Source of the DNA: Psettodes erumei
Lineage: Eukaryota; Chordata; Actinopteri; Pleuronectiformes; Psettodidae
NCBI GenBank assembly: GCA_016785225.1
Contig: JAFBJZ010000510.1
Coordinates: forward strand, 1,860,001-1,924,000
Reading direction: 5' to 3'
DNA length: 64,000 bases
The translations under genes were made by a program, and so were the position numbers. The number at the start of each line of letters is the position of its first letter. The stretch's first letter is position 1. The notes below the pieces were generated by a model, which was not told the origin of the DNA, searched no databases, and was given only the letters and a program-made list of their open reading frames with translations. This document shows, piece after piece, positions 1 to 10,900 of the stretch.

Positions 1-1933
1 ACGTTCGGTTTGCAAACCTGCATCTCAAACTGACGGAGGGTGACGTTGGGTTCCTCTGATGTGAGCCAGACCGCCTCTCACCGCCTATCTTAATGTTTTA
101 GAAATGGCAGCTCACTGAAGTTCAGAGTGACGCGTCACTGTCGGGCTGACTGGACTCTTCGTGCTCGTCCGTTTTCCATCAGCAGTTTTTGGTGCCCGTG
201 CGTCCAGACTCACTTCGCCTCCGGAGGATGACTGTTATGTAACGGCGGCGCAGGACGGCCGGGATAGTTTTGCCTAATGAAAAAGGGACGGGGGGTGTAA
301 TGCCTTCCTGCTGCATTGTTTACCGGGCCGTTGTGTGCCTGTCTGTTTGTTCACGTTTGGAGGAGTGAGGCCGCGGTAAAAATAGCTCCCCTCGCTTCCT
401 TTTTCCACAGCTGGGTGAGTCTGTAATGCCGTCGCAGGGGAGAGCCGGGACAAAGACGGAGGGAGAAGAAGGCGAGCAGGGCGAATAGGAAACATTAATC
501 TGGACTTTAATTTCACAAGCCAGCCACACAGAAGAGGTCCAGACTATCTGGATCATACCATAGCATCCATCTTTTCCTCTCCGACCTGGCTGCCTGCGTT
601 TGCCCTTCATCTCCCACTGATTTTGTGTCTGTATCCATGCATCAGTTAAAACAATCAAATCTGATCTGAATGCTGCGAGAAAACAATCAGACATTTATCT
701 GTCGTACATCATATTTTGGTGCTAATCTCTCAAATTGAGGGAGCTTCCTGTAAACTGGTCGCCTCTTTCTTTCTTTTAGGTGAATGACTTAAAGAAGAGG
801 GTTAAACTGTAGGAATTTTAAAGCACTGGAGGTGCAACTAGTTGAACTAGTTTGTTGGGCCTTTATGCCATTTCTGAATGGCCACACTCCAAGGCCTTGA
901 CACACACACACATCTCTCTCTCCAAGACCGTGTTTTTTAATGTTAATTTCCACTTTGCACATGAAAAACTCTGAGTGGAAAGGCAGAAAATGGAAGAAGA
1001 AATACTGCAGGAAAGGTTTTTGCACTTGGCCGAGGTGGAAAAGTTGGAGTAGTGATGAAAGCAAAGCTCATTTGAGTGCACCAGAAACGGACAAGGCAGA
1101 TGAATCATGACCTACATGCAAAATGTGACTTAAAAGATTGAAATGCCACATTCGTTGTTTTTCACCGTCTATAGTTTTCACTTTGAATGACCTCATGGCT
1201 CTTCTTCTGCAGTGGGGTGAAGGCGTTCATTTGCATTTTCTTTCTCTCAGTGTTCTTGAAATTTAGCTCGAATCTGCGCTGCGTTTCATTACCATCCTCA
1301 CAGGTGTTCAGAGTATGATTGATGTTGAAATGGGAAATATGTATATGAAACACAGCCCCAGACGAAAAGTCTGTCCTCCCCCCTCCTCCCCGCAGCACCA
1401 AACAAGATGTAGGGGGGGGTCGTCTTTTCCCTCCGTGGACCCAGATGTGTTGAAGGACCCGCTGTCGTTTATTTTCCCGATTAAGGCAGCCGTCTGTAAT
1501 CTCCAGACGGCGCGCGCTGGGATTATCTCTTCCATTTCATCTGCACCGCTGCTAATTCCATTGTGAAGCCTTTTTAGACGGAGCCCCCCGCTAATCCGTC
1601 CTGGCTGCCTGGAGACAGGTGCACCTGTCACCACGGAGATGGACGGTTTCCAAATTGGGGCGGGGGCTGGTTAGTGGGAGGATGAGAAGTCCAGAGGCTG
1701 AAGCTGAGGAGGCAGTGAACATGTTTTACTTCACCATAGTTCAAGTTTCATGTGCTTTATGTTTTGTTTGACGTGTGATTGGACCAGTCTGATGTGAAGG
1801 CAGCTGTCATGTTTCTGTCCCCCGTGGTCCGCCTCTTCTATCTGATTGTTAACTGGGTAAAAACATAATCACAAGTTGTTGTTTGTTTTTAACTCTGGTT
1901 CTGGTTCTGTTGCCTTAACCCTGTTTCTCTCAG
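1..1933. other. brf1 intron (left edge)
   Basis: No coding exon was seen. The brf1 exon that precedes 1934 (human counterpart ends ...RTEGTP plus one base of His) is not recognisable here, so it lies left of the window. The stretch contains a 16-bp perfect palindrome with two E-boxes at 1614-1629 and a GC-rich, CpG-bearing block around 1480-1640 that could be regulatory. Confidence 0.7.
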
Positions 1934-1965
1934 ACATGCTGCTGGATCTCAGTGATCTCCTGCAG
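1934..1965 (+). CDS. brf1: brf1 exon A: end of cyclin repeat 1
   Basis: A 32-base exon between a pyrimidine-rich acceptor (ctgtttctctcag) and donor GTGAGA. It completes a split codon and then reads MLLDLSDLLQ, which matches the human BRF1 segment at about residues 148-157. It ends in phase 0 and joins directly to VNVYVLGKTF in the next exon. It is too short to stand out as an ORF and was found by protein similarity and splice phase. Confidence 0.93.
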
Positions 1966-4900
1966 GTGAGATGTTTCAACATTTATTTTGATTAATCTGG
2001 CAGCTATTTCCTGCATTCACTGGCAAATTGTCTAGATATCCTCGAGCCCGATGTGACGTCTTCACAGATGTGCTCGATAGTCAAAACCTGTAAGTGTTCA
2101 GTGTAGCAGGGCTGGACATTATAACTGGCTCGCTGGCCAGGACGCACTATTTAAGGACTCTGGGTCAGTTGATTGCATGTTCTACTGGCCAGTTAAAACA
2201 CTGATATAAAAAACAAAATAGAAGTGAATTTTACATTATTTTCCTGTAATATTATTTTTTTGTGACTATCTCCGTTATTTACCGCTGCACCATCAACATT
2301 TCATCAGCGCCTGCTGCCGCCTGTCGCGAGCGTGAACGGCACTCTGCTGTGTTCGGGTTTAACCGCCAAATTTTTTTTTTTCTTTACTGTCGCACATGTC
2401 AAAATGTTTTGAAAACCTTCGGTTCCCAGACAAACGCTGGGGAAAAACACACAGAAAGAAAAAAAAGTCAGCAGCGGAGTTGTGGGTTGGAGGTTCTTAA
2501 AAAGCAGATATAAGCGAAGCAGCGTACACTTAACAAGTTGCAACCATAAAATCGTCAACGTAAATGAATGAATTGATTTTGTGAAGAGTTTCACATAAAG
2601 ATCCTGTCAGTCAAAATGACTCATTATTTAAGCACAGCTGATTGTTAATTACTTGGACCTTTATTTAATTCCAAAAAAATCCATGAGACTAATTAGACTA
2701 ACTCAAATGAAGCTCTGCGGACTTTGAAAGCTTTTGTCGATGATGTGTGTCTCTCGATGCCCACCCTGCCGAAGCGCTCCCGCTCCCATGATGCACCTCT
2801 GCCTAACCGCTTGCTCCTGCAGTCATCTCGCTTGCAGACTTTCACCCGTGTAATTAAACCTGAGCCGTGCGGGTGTAAATTTAGAAACCCCTCCATTTGT
2901 CTGCATATTTAATGGCAGCCGAGTCACAGTGAGTCAGGGTGTGGTGGTGGTGGTGGTGGTGGTGGTGGGGGTGGGTGGGGTGGGGCATTTCTCAGAGTCA
3001 CAGCTGGTCGGGGGCTTTCTATTTTTGTGCCCCCAGCTGTCCCTCCCCCGCCGTCCACACCCCGGCATGTTGAGGCAGGGCGTGGATTTGAAGTGGATAT
3101 TGGGCGGGTGGGGTTGAGGGGGCGGGGGCGATTACTGCCCAGCATTTCGGCTGCTGTGGCCGTGGGTCGGTGATATTTCACCAATCGCATTTCTAATGGA
3201 TCCACACCCAGGCCACTTGGTCTGTCCCACATTGTTGGCATGAATGGGGAACTCCTCGCCCTGCTTTCACAAAGCTGCTCAAGTGGAAGCACGAGGGCGA
3301 TCGATCAGGCCGGCGCGAGCGTAATGATCAGCTGTTTTCCATGTTGGCCAGCTCCGAAGCGAGGGAAGTTTTAGCACGTGACGGGCGCGCTGGAGAGCGA
3401 ACGCGAGGAGGACACTGCACCAATCTGTCAGGGGTCACCTCAGGCCAGGAGGAAGAGTCAAACATTTTCTGTCAGAAATCCACTTTGACAGTCAATTTTG
3501 CAAATGATCTTTTCATTAAAAGTATATTTCCACACCATAACACCATATTAATTATATATTATTAATGTTATAAAATATGATCAAATATTTAGGTTTTTTA
3601 ATCTTTGAATCACTTATTTCATCTTTTATTTAGCAGTGCATTAAACAAAAAACAGATCTAAATGCATTTTTAGGACATTTTTCAAGTAGTTAGATTCAAT
3701 AAGTGGATTTGATGCAGAGCTAAAAAAGTATTGAACCACGTTGCTGTTGGTGGAGCCGTTAACCCAGTGTGTTTACCCGGTTAATTTTGTCACTTTGTGT
3801 AGATGGCGGAACAGTGGGTCTGTGGAACATGTGTGTGTTGGCAGCAGTAGATGCAGACAGGTGGCTGCAGGGCGGTCAGACGGTTTCTGGAGCAGAGTTA
3901 TTGACACTCGCCCCCCCCCCCCCTTTCCAAGCCTCAGTCCCACCTGTTGAGACTCGGCCGTGAAGTGTCAAGTGTTCGCTCCGTGTTTTCGTTGGTAGAG
4001 CGTTTCGAGTTGACCCCCCGACCCGGAAAGTTTCACTTAGCGCCGCAGACAGGGAGGGAATTATTTTCTCTCCTCGGGCTCTCCGTGTCATCTTACGAAC
4101 ACACCCGCTGCCAGCAGGTCAAACCTGAAAGTTTCATTTGGAGGTTTGAGCTCAGTGTTTTCCTGACTTTGATACACACAGTATGTTTAGTAATGAATGA
4201 ATAATCATGGAATACTTGCAGTTCTGGAGCAAAAGAGTTGTAAAATCCTTTCAGTTTTTTTCAAACCAAATGAAGTTGTTCTCCCCGGAGTAAATGCTGA
4301 GAGGCTTTGGAGGTAAAACTGAAAGCGAGTGTCTGTGAACGTCAGTAGTAAAGCTTCACTGTACAGGAAAAAGACTGTACGTTCACAGAGCTACAGTAAA
4401 GACGGGTGGGTGGGTCAAAGTTGATGCAGGAAGTTGTTCTGTAAACTGTTGGATGTTTAGAACACACAGTTTGGGTCATGAATTTCCTGTTCCCCTTTGT
4501 CTGATTTGGACATTTGTGTTCTTGCATTTCAGTGAATCAAATGAACTAATCTGTAATTACAGGACTACAAGAAGGAGACACGAGTTGAAACATGTAGTTT
4601 TGTTAATCGATTGTTTGGAGCCAAACAACACCGACTAGTTCCCACACAGTTGCCTGCTCACACGTGACCTCATGTCTTCAGTCTCCACTAGTTCCTTGAG
4701 GAAATATCTGCCTGTAAAAACCAGAACCTGCTGACGGATGCTGAACACCTGCACAACTGATTGATAGATCTGCACATTGACTGGTGATATAAAAATATTG
4801 ATAACTGCAGATGCTGAGCCTCCCTTGCGACCAATCATCATCCTGGGTTCAGCTGTAATCACACAGCCGGTGAAACTTGGAAAACGTAAAAGCGTGACTG

Positions 4901-7900
4901 CACTCGCTCCACTTCCTCCTCCTCCTCCTGTGTACAAATTCCTTGCTGGAATCCACTTCCCAGAATAGCGGAGGAGCATCTGCGCCCCTGCCCGACTCCA
5001 GGCGGGGTGTGGGGTTGCTGAGAGTGAGAGTCCGTCCGTCTGCCCCCCCCCCACCACCACCACCACCCCTCCCCTCCCCGGAGGTCTGGAGAGCTCGGTC
5101 TGAAGGAACGGAGATCTGAACCCGAGTTCACGACCCGCTCCCCTCCAGACGTCGGCTGCCTTCTGCTTCACGCTTGGGCCGGCAGCCCTGGGACGCTCGG
5201 CTCCGGGCTGCGTGGACGTTAAGCCGTGGAGGACGTGATCGATGTGCGGCCTCGCGGCTTTGTTACTCAGCGGTATTCGTCATCGCATCCTTTCACAGAG
5301 CGTGGGGGTGACAGAATTTACTGCCAAGCCTCCTGGAGGTGTTGTGGGTAAAGTACAATGAAACATCTGTGCTGGGAGGCGCCAGCGTGATAACCCCAGT
5401 GACACAGCGCCCCCCACCCCCACCCCACCCCACTCTCCTTTTCCATGAAACGTCCTCCAATAAAGCAGCTCGCCTCATCACACCCTGTTCCAGAAAGTCA
5501 AGTATCCCTGGGATTCTTGTCAAACTTATCGCGTGAAAAGTGATCTGAGCTTAACTCCGGTCAGATCTCCAGTGTCACAGAAATCCCTCCACCTTGACAA
5601 GGACAAAAATCAGGATTATTGTCCGTTCAATATGTCCACACACGTCCCTTTTGACAACTTCATTTTGAAGCCAGCGTGCCTTTTTAAGACTCTATTTGTC
5701 CCGGTTTTTTTTTTCAGCTGTTTCTGCTCAAATAGCCCTTCTCCCTTTCGGAGCTCAGTCGTTTATCAAAAGAACTCTCATCTCTGTGCCGACGTTGGAG
5801 AAACCTCTGCCCCGGCAGACGCCTGTAAAAGGTCGCCCATCGGGTGATAAAGAGAGAGCGCTCGTGTCTTCCTCCTCTCAGATACAGGGAGGTTATCAGG
5901 TCGCCTCACCCAGCCAAAGTTAAAAATAAATGTGCAGGCGCGCGGTGCTGTCCGTAAACACCTGCGTGTAATTTAGACCGGAAGGAAGAAATCCAGGAGG
6001 AGGGCGAGGAGCAGACGTTTTGATTACAAATGAATCGACGTAGCTGTGTGTTCCTACGCAGCCTGGACGAAAATCCCTTAAAATAGCATCAGAGCACAGT
6101 TTTTAATCACAAATCATTAAAATGTTCTGCAGCCTTCGGGTTGATTATGTAGCAGGAGCACTTAACCTGACGCGACGGTCTTATTTCATATCCTAATGGT
6201 GTCATCCTCCATCACATCCCCTCCTGTTAGAGGGAACGGTTGCAGCATCTTGTGAGGCAAACGCTCTTAATAACTTCAGACTGATGCTCCAGCTCCGCTG
6301 TAATTCCCTAAGTGGCTCTGAATGGGCTTAATGGCTGCCGGAGTCATCAAACTCACTTACGCACACAGAGGATCACGTAAGCGCCCGAATCCAGTTAGAA
6401 AACTCAACTAAACTGGCAGCACAGGGTTCTGTTTTTGTTCTGACGCATACTTCAACTTCAGCATCTCATCTTCTAGCTTTTTGTTTTTTTTAAATGATAT
6501 TTTACTCTTCTCCACAGGTGAACGTCTACGTCTTGGGGAAAACGTTTCTGGTGCTGGCCAGAGAACTGTGCATCAACGCCCCGGCTATAGGTACCAACCT
6601 CAACTTCCTTTTTCACACGGTGACAGTGCAAGGCTTTGTTGAATCAGCTCTTTTTAGTTGCCGCTTCACAGATGTCTTTTACGTCGACACGTGGAACTGC
6701 TGGTTAATCTGCCAATTATTTATGCGATTAACTGAGCTTATCGCTCGGTCTATATATCAACAACAAATGGTGAAACTTGCCTCTCACATTTTCCCAGAGC
6801 CATGGAGAAATGTTCAAATGTCTTCACTGATGTAAAACAGACCAAAGCAGCAAATCTGCAGCTTTGCTAAGATGGAACCACAGCGTTTAGTCACAGTGGG
6901 CTGCAGACTCGCATTTTAGCGTCGCACAAATCCCAGGGCTCGTGTTAGCAAACAGAAAGATGACTGCAGCGAGTACTGTGCGGTGAACGCTGGTGCCGGA
7001 TCAGTACCGGCGGGGCTGGAAAAAAAAAAACTGGACTGGTGCGTTTTAATTTTTACAGATTCAGGAGAAATCGGGAGATGTGGACTTTAACTGTTGGGCT
7101 TAAAATGTTCCCGCTGTGACAGACAGGCACCAAAATCAGAAAGTGTCTGAGAAACCTCAGATATGCACCTTTAGCCTTAATCTGGAAATTTAAGAGACTT
7201 TCTGTTAAACCCAAGGTGCAGTTCACTCTGATGAAAGCAGAGGGCGCTGCTGCCCCTCCGATCCCCACCCCCTTCACCCAGGCACCAGAATAACAACAAT
7301 AATCTGACGATCTGTGGCTTGGATCACATTATAACCTTTATGTTTTATCATCAGGTGTATAGGCATTCTTATACAGAACACATCTGGTCTTTAACAGCAT
7401 CAAGCCGTTAACAGTTAAATCGTATGTTACAAAAGACACAACATTTCTGAGGCCGTCCTCTGAAGTGCAAATCAACTTTTGTTTTTGACGAGATTTCTAC
7501 TTGTTTTTGCATTTAGAATCAGAACACTACATGAAGTCTGCTCCTTGTGCACTATTGCTGCTCGGACTATAGTAACAACATTGTATATAGACTTGCAATT
7601 ACACAAATTGAAGCAGTCCCTACTCGTTCCAGTCGCGGAGTTCAGCTTGATTACATAACCACAAATCACCGTATTAATGTTGTTCCTACAGCAGCCGCAG
7701 CCGTTTAACACAGGCATCAGAGCGAATAACGTTAACCCGGCATTTAAATAAAAAAATAACATTAAATTAAATAAGATAAAACCACAGCTCCTTTCGCTTT
7801 GAAAATAGTCTCTCAAAGAACTAACCAGGCCATTTAGTGTGACGTTACTCAAGTGTCTTTTAATGCTACATTACTGTAAAGGCTGGGAGGCGAGGATGAA

Positions 7901-10900
7901 CCGCGTTTTTTTCCGTCAGCAGTCCAGAGCGCCCTACGCGTAGAACACGAGCTCGGGGATCTGTCCACCCTGTACCCCGGTGCCGTTGGTGCTGTCGGAG
8001 GAGCACTGGAATTGAAATGTCACCTTCCCGCACTGCACCTCCGTCATGCCCTCCTGGCCGAAATAGCTCAGCTCGTTCCCGTCCAGCACGGCGCTCACCG
8101 TGTAGAACGCGTCCTGCTCCACCTGAACGGGGTGCTCGAACCACACCGGAAACGTGCTGCTCGAGCCGTCCGACACGAACTTGGTCAGGTTCTGCGCCAG
8201 GATCACCCCCTGCCTCTTGAGTTCGATTTTGACGCTGTACTCGGCCTTGCCACCGCTCGACCCGTACAGCCCCAAGCCGGCGATAAAGATCCTCTTGTCC
8301 ACCGCGAACTGGATGCTGTCGCACCGGCCGCGGTAACGCCACTGATTGCTCCGGTAGGCTGAAGACTGGAAGCGATGGCACCTCTGAGGCGCCAAGCCCT
8401 TCCTCGCGGTCAGGGGGAAGTCCAGTTTGGGCTTTTTAGCTGCAGTGTACCACAGGAACACGTTGTGCGTCTCCTCCAGTGTCAGGATATCAGATTGCGC
8501 CGCCCCGTTAGCAAACTCCTCCAGGCTCATGGTGGGGATGCGCACCAGAAACAGCGCCTTGCCGAGGACGTCTCGCTTGTTGCGGATCGTGGGCCCCAAC
8601 CCCTGTCTCTTGCACTCCGCCGTGGCCCAGTTCATAACGGCCTCAAACACCACCACCTCCTTGGTGTTGAGGGTCTCCCTGCGCAGAATGATCTCCAGCG
8701 TCTGCAGGTCGATTTCGCAGAAGCCCTCGGAGCCGAGCGCGAGCTCGGCCTGAGCGTCGATCACCTCCCAGCAGCGCTGCGTCAGCTCGGGCTCCTCGAA
8801 CAGGCGGCTCTGGGAGAGCAGCACGCAGGCGTTCTTGGCCTCCAGGCTCGTCTCCAGGAAGGTGACGCAGGCCTTGGCCAGCGCGGGGACAATGTACTTC
8901 TTGGCAGCATACAGGGTGGCCAGCACCGTGTCCGCCTCCAGGTCGATCTCGTCGCTGTACATGTACCTGGGAGAAAGCACAACTGCATTTAGATCACAGT
9001 AAACGTGTGAAAATCTACCTCAGCAGCACAGCAAAGTCCGTCTTTCACGTTATTCTGCATAATGAGACGTGATGCACCATGTTCCACCATGTGAGCTGAC
9101 TTTGGATCCTTGAAAATCACTCTGGAGCACTAATCCCTTCTTGTTCTTGGTTGGATTTCATATTTCTGCATCAAGAGAGTCCCCAAAATGATAATGATTG
9201 CGTTTTTCTTCCCAAAGGGGATTGAGGGACATCCTGCTCTTCTCTCAAAAGGCATAAGGCACCATAGTCCGTGGTGCTGGTTTGGCCAGTGCTACTACAT
9301 GAACGACAAAGGCAGGTTATTTATAACCACTAGTCTGCATACATCCCCCATCTAAGAAAACTGTCAGGCTGCGGATGAGGAAAAGGAAAAAAATATACAT
9401 TTCTAGTTGAACAAAGAGCGCTGAGAAAACCTGCAATTACAGAGCAGCACGCTGCTGCCGCTGCTCTCTGGCGCTTCCAGCTTTCTGGCATTCGCCTCTG
9501 CTCAGCTTTGGATGAGTAATAATATGCTTTGAAGTGACACTGACTGCGCTTGTCATCTCTCCTTCTGGTCGGCCGCGCGAGGCATCGGCGAGCGGGGGCT
9601 TACTTCAGCAGAATTAGAAAAGCAGCAGGTTCCACATCTGGGATATGGATCTCAGACTCCTCCTCCGCCAGATCGCCGTAAAACATGGCACAGAAGACCG
9701 AGCTTCCCACGGCCAGCACATACTGGATGGGAGGGAGGGAGCAGACAGATGCGTCAGACACACAGCCAGAGTCGCTCGTCTTTGCCGAGTTCAGTGAAGG
9801 AGGCATAAACAACTCTCCTGCCCTTCTGACAGACATTTAAAATTAACAGCAGGGATCGCGGCTTCCTCGCAGGGAGGAAGTCGGCGCGGTGAGTCGTCTT
9901 ACCTTGTGAGCCGGAACCCTCTGCGACAGCCCCAGGGGGCCCACAATGAAGTGGACGTCGGCCATCAGCTCATTGTTAAACATCAAGGCGTTCCTAAAAG
10001 CAGAGCGGCTTTCATGAACAACGGCTCTTTAACATCCCACACTCTTTTTTTTGCCCAGAGCCGTGGGGATCTTCACAGGTGTGGGGAGTTATTCTCATTA
10101 CCCATAAATCTGCCAACTATTCTCGTATTAGTTAACTGTGGAAAAACGCCAGTCACACGTTCCCCCTGCACATCCCACACGAAGAAAAACAGCAAATATT
10201 TTTACTGGCGAGGCCACAAACGAGTATTGTGATCAGTTCTGAATGTTAGATGGTAAAGTGATTATCTGTATTGTAGCAGCCCATCACAGAAGCACATATA
10301 ACTTGAATGTGGCGCTGCTATACAAGCTTATGATCGTGTTAGCAAATGACCTGCAGGAAAGTTTTTTTTTATTCCAAAATAAGAGGAGTCCCTGCACTTT
10401 ACGGTGCATTTTATCTCCCCTCTCCACTACAGGCACATTGACACGGTGTGTTCCGGTGGCTGCAGTGTGCGTGTGTGTGTGTGTATGTGTGTCATTACTT
10501 GATAATAACACTAATGCACTTTCCGCTCATTCCCCCCCTCCCCTGACACGCCGTGCGGGCTGTAAAGGAGTTACCTCTCCCTCAGCGTGGGGTGGCTGCA
10601 CTGCCAGCTGGGCGGGTCCACGTTGTTGTTGTTGATGTTCTGCTGGGTGGTCGGGGTGGTCGCCGCGCTGCCGCTGCCGCCGGCCTGGCTCACCTGCACC
10701 TCCTTGGGCTTCTCGGCGTCCGCCACCGTGGTGCCGTTGGCCAGGTTGCTGTTGTTGGCGTTGGCGGCGGGGTACAACTCCGCAGCCATCTTCTTCTCCT
10801 TCTGCTGCTTCTTGCTGGTCAGGGACAGCGTCAGGATCTCATAACATACCGGCAGCCTGCCCGGGAGCTTGCCGACCTTCTTGGACTTTTTCAGCGTTTC

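Larger units (their letters stand above)
1966..6517. other. brf1 intron
   Basis: No exon was seen. Contents: a transposon-like repeat at about 2101-2560, a GGT repeat at 2941-2970 running into guanine-rich tracts at 2967-3129, C-rich runs at 3910-3923, 5041-5078 and 5410-5431, and mixed unique sequence. The 178-residue minus-strand frame at 4635-5171 is low-complexity (poly-Val/Gly from CCACCA repeats) and is not a gene. Confidence 0.7.

Noticed and set aside
4635..5171. 178-codon minus-strand frame
   Set aside because: Composition is driven by CCACCA and C-run repeats (poly-Val/Gly); no domain, and no splice logic.
6494..6835. 113-codon plus-strand frame around a brf1 exon
   Set aside because: Only 6518-6590 is coding; the rest is read-through into the intron past the GTACCA donor.
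7472..7852. 126-codon minus-strand frame just downstream of btbd6
   Set aside because: It lies in the presumed btbd6 3' UTR, is AT-rich, matches no family I know and has no independent promoter.
8375..8992. 205-codon plus-strand open frame over the btbd6 last exon
   Set aside because: It is the antisense shadow of a GC-rich, well-recognised BTBD6 coding exon, with no family resemblance or splice support.
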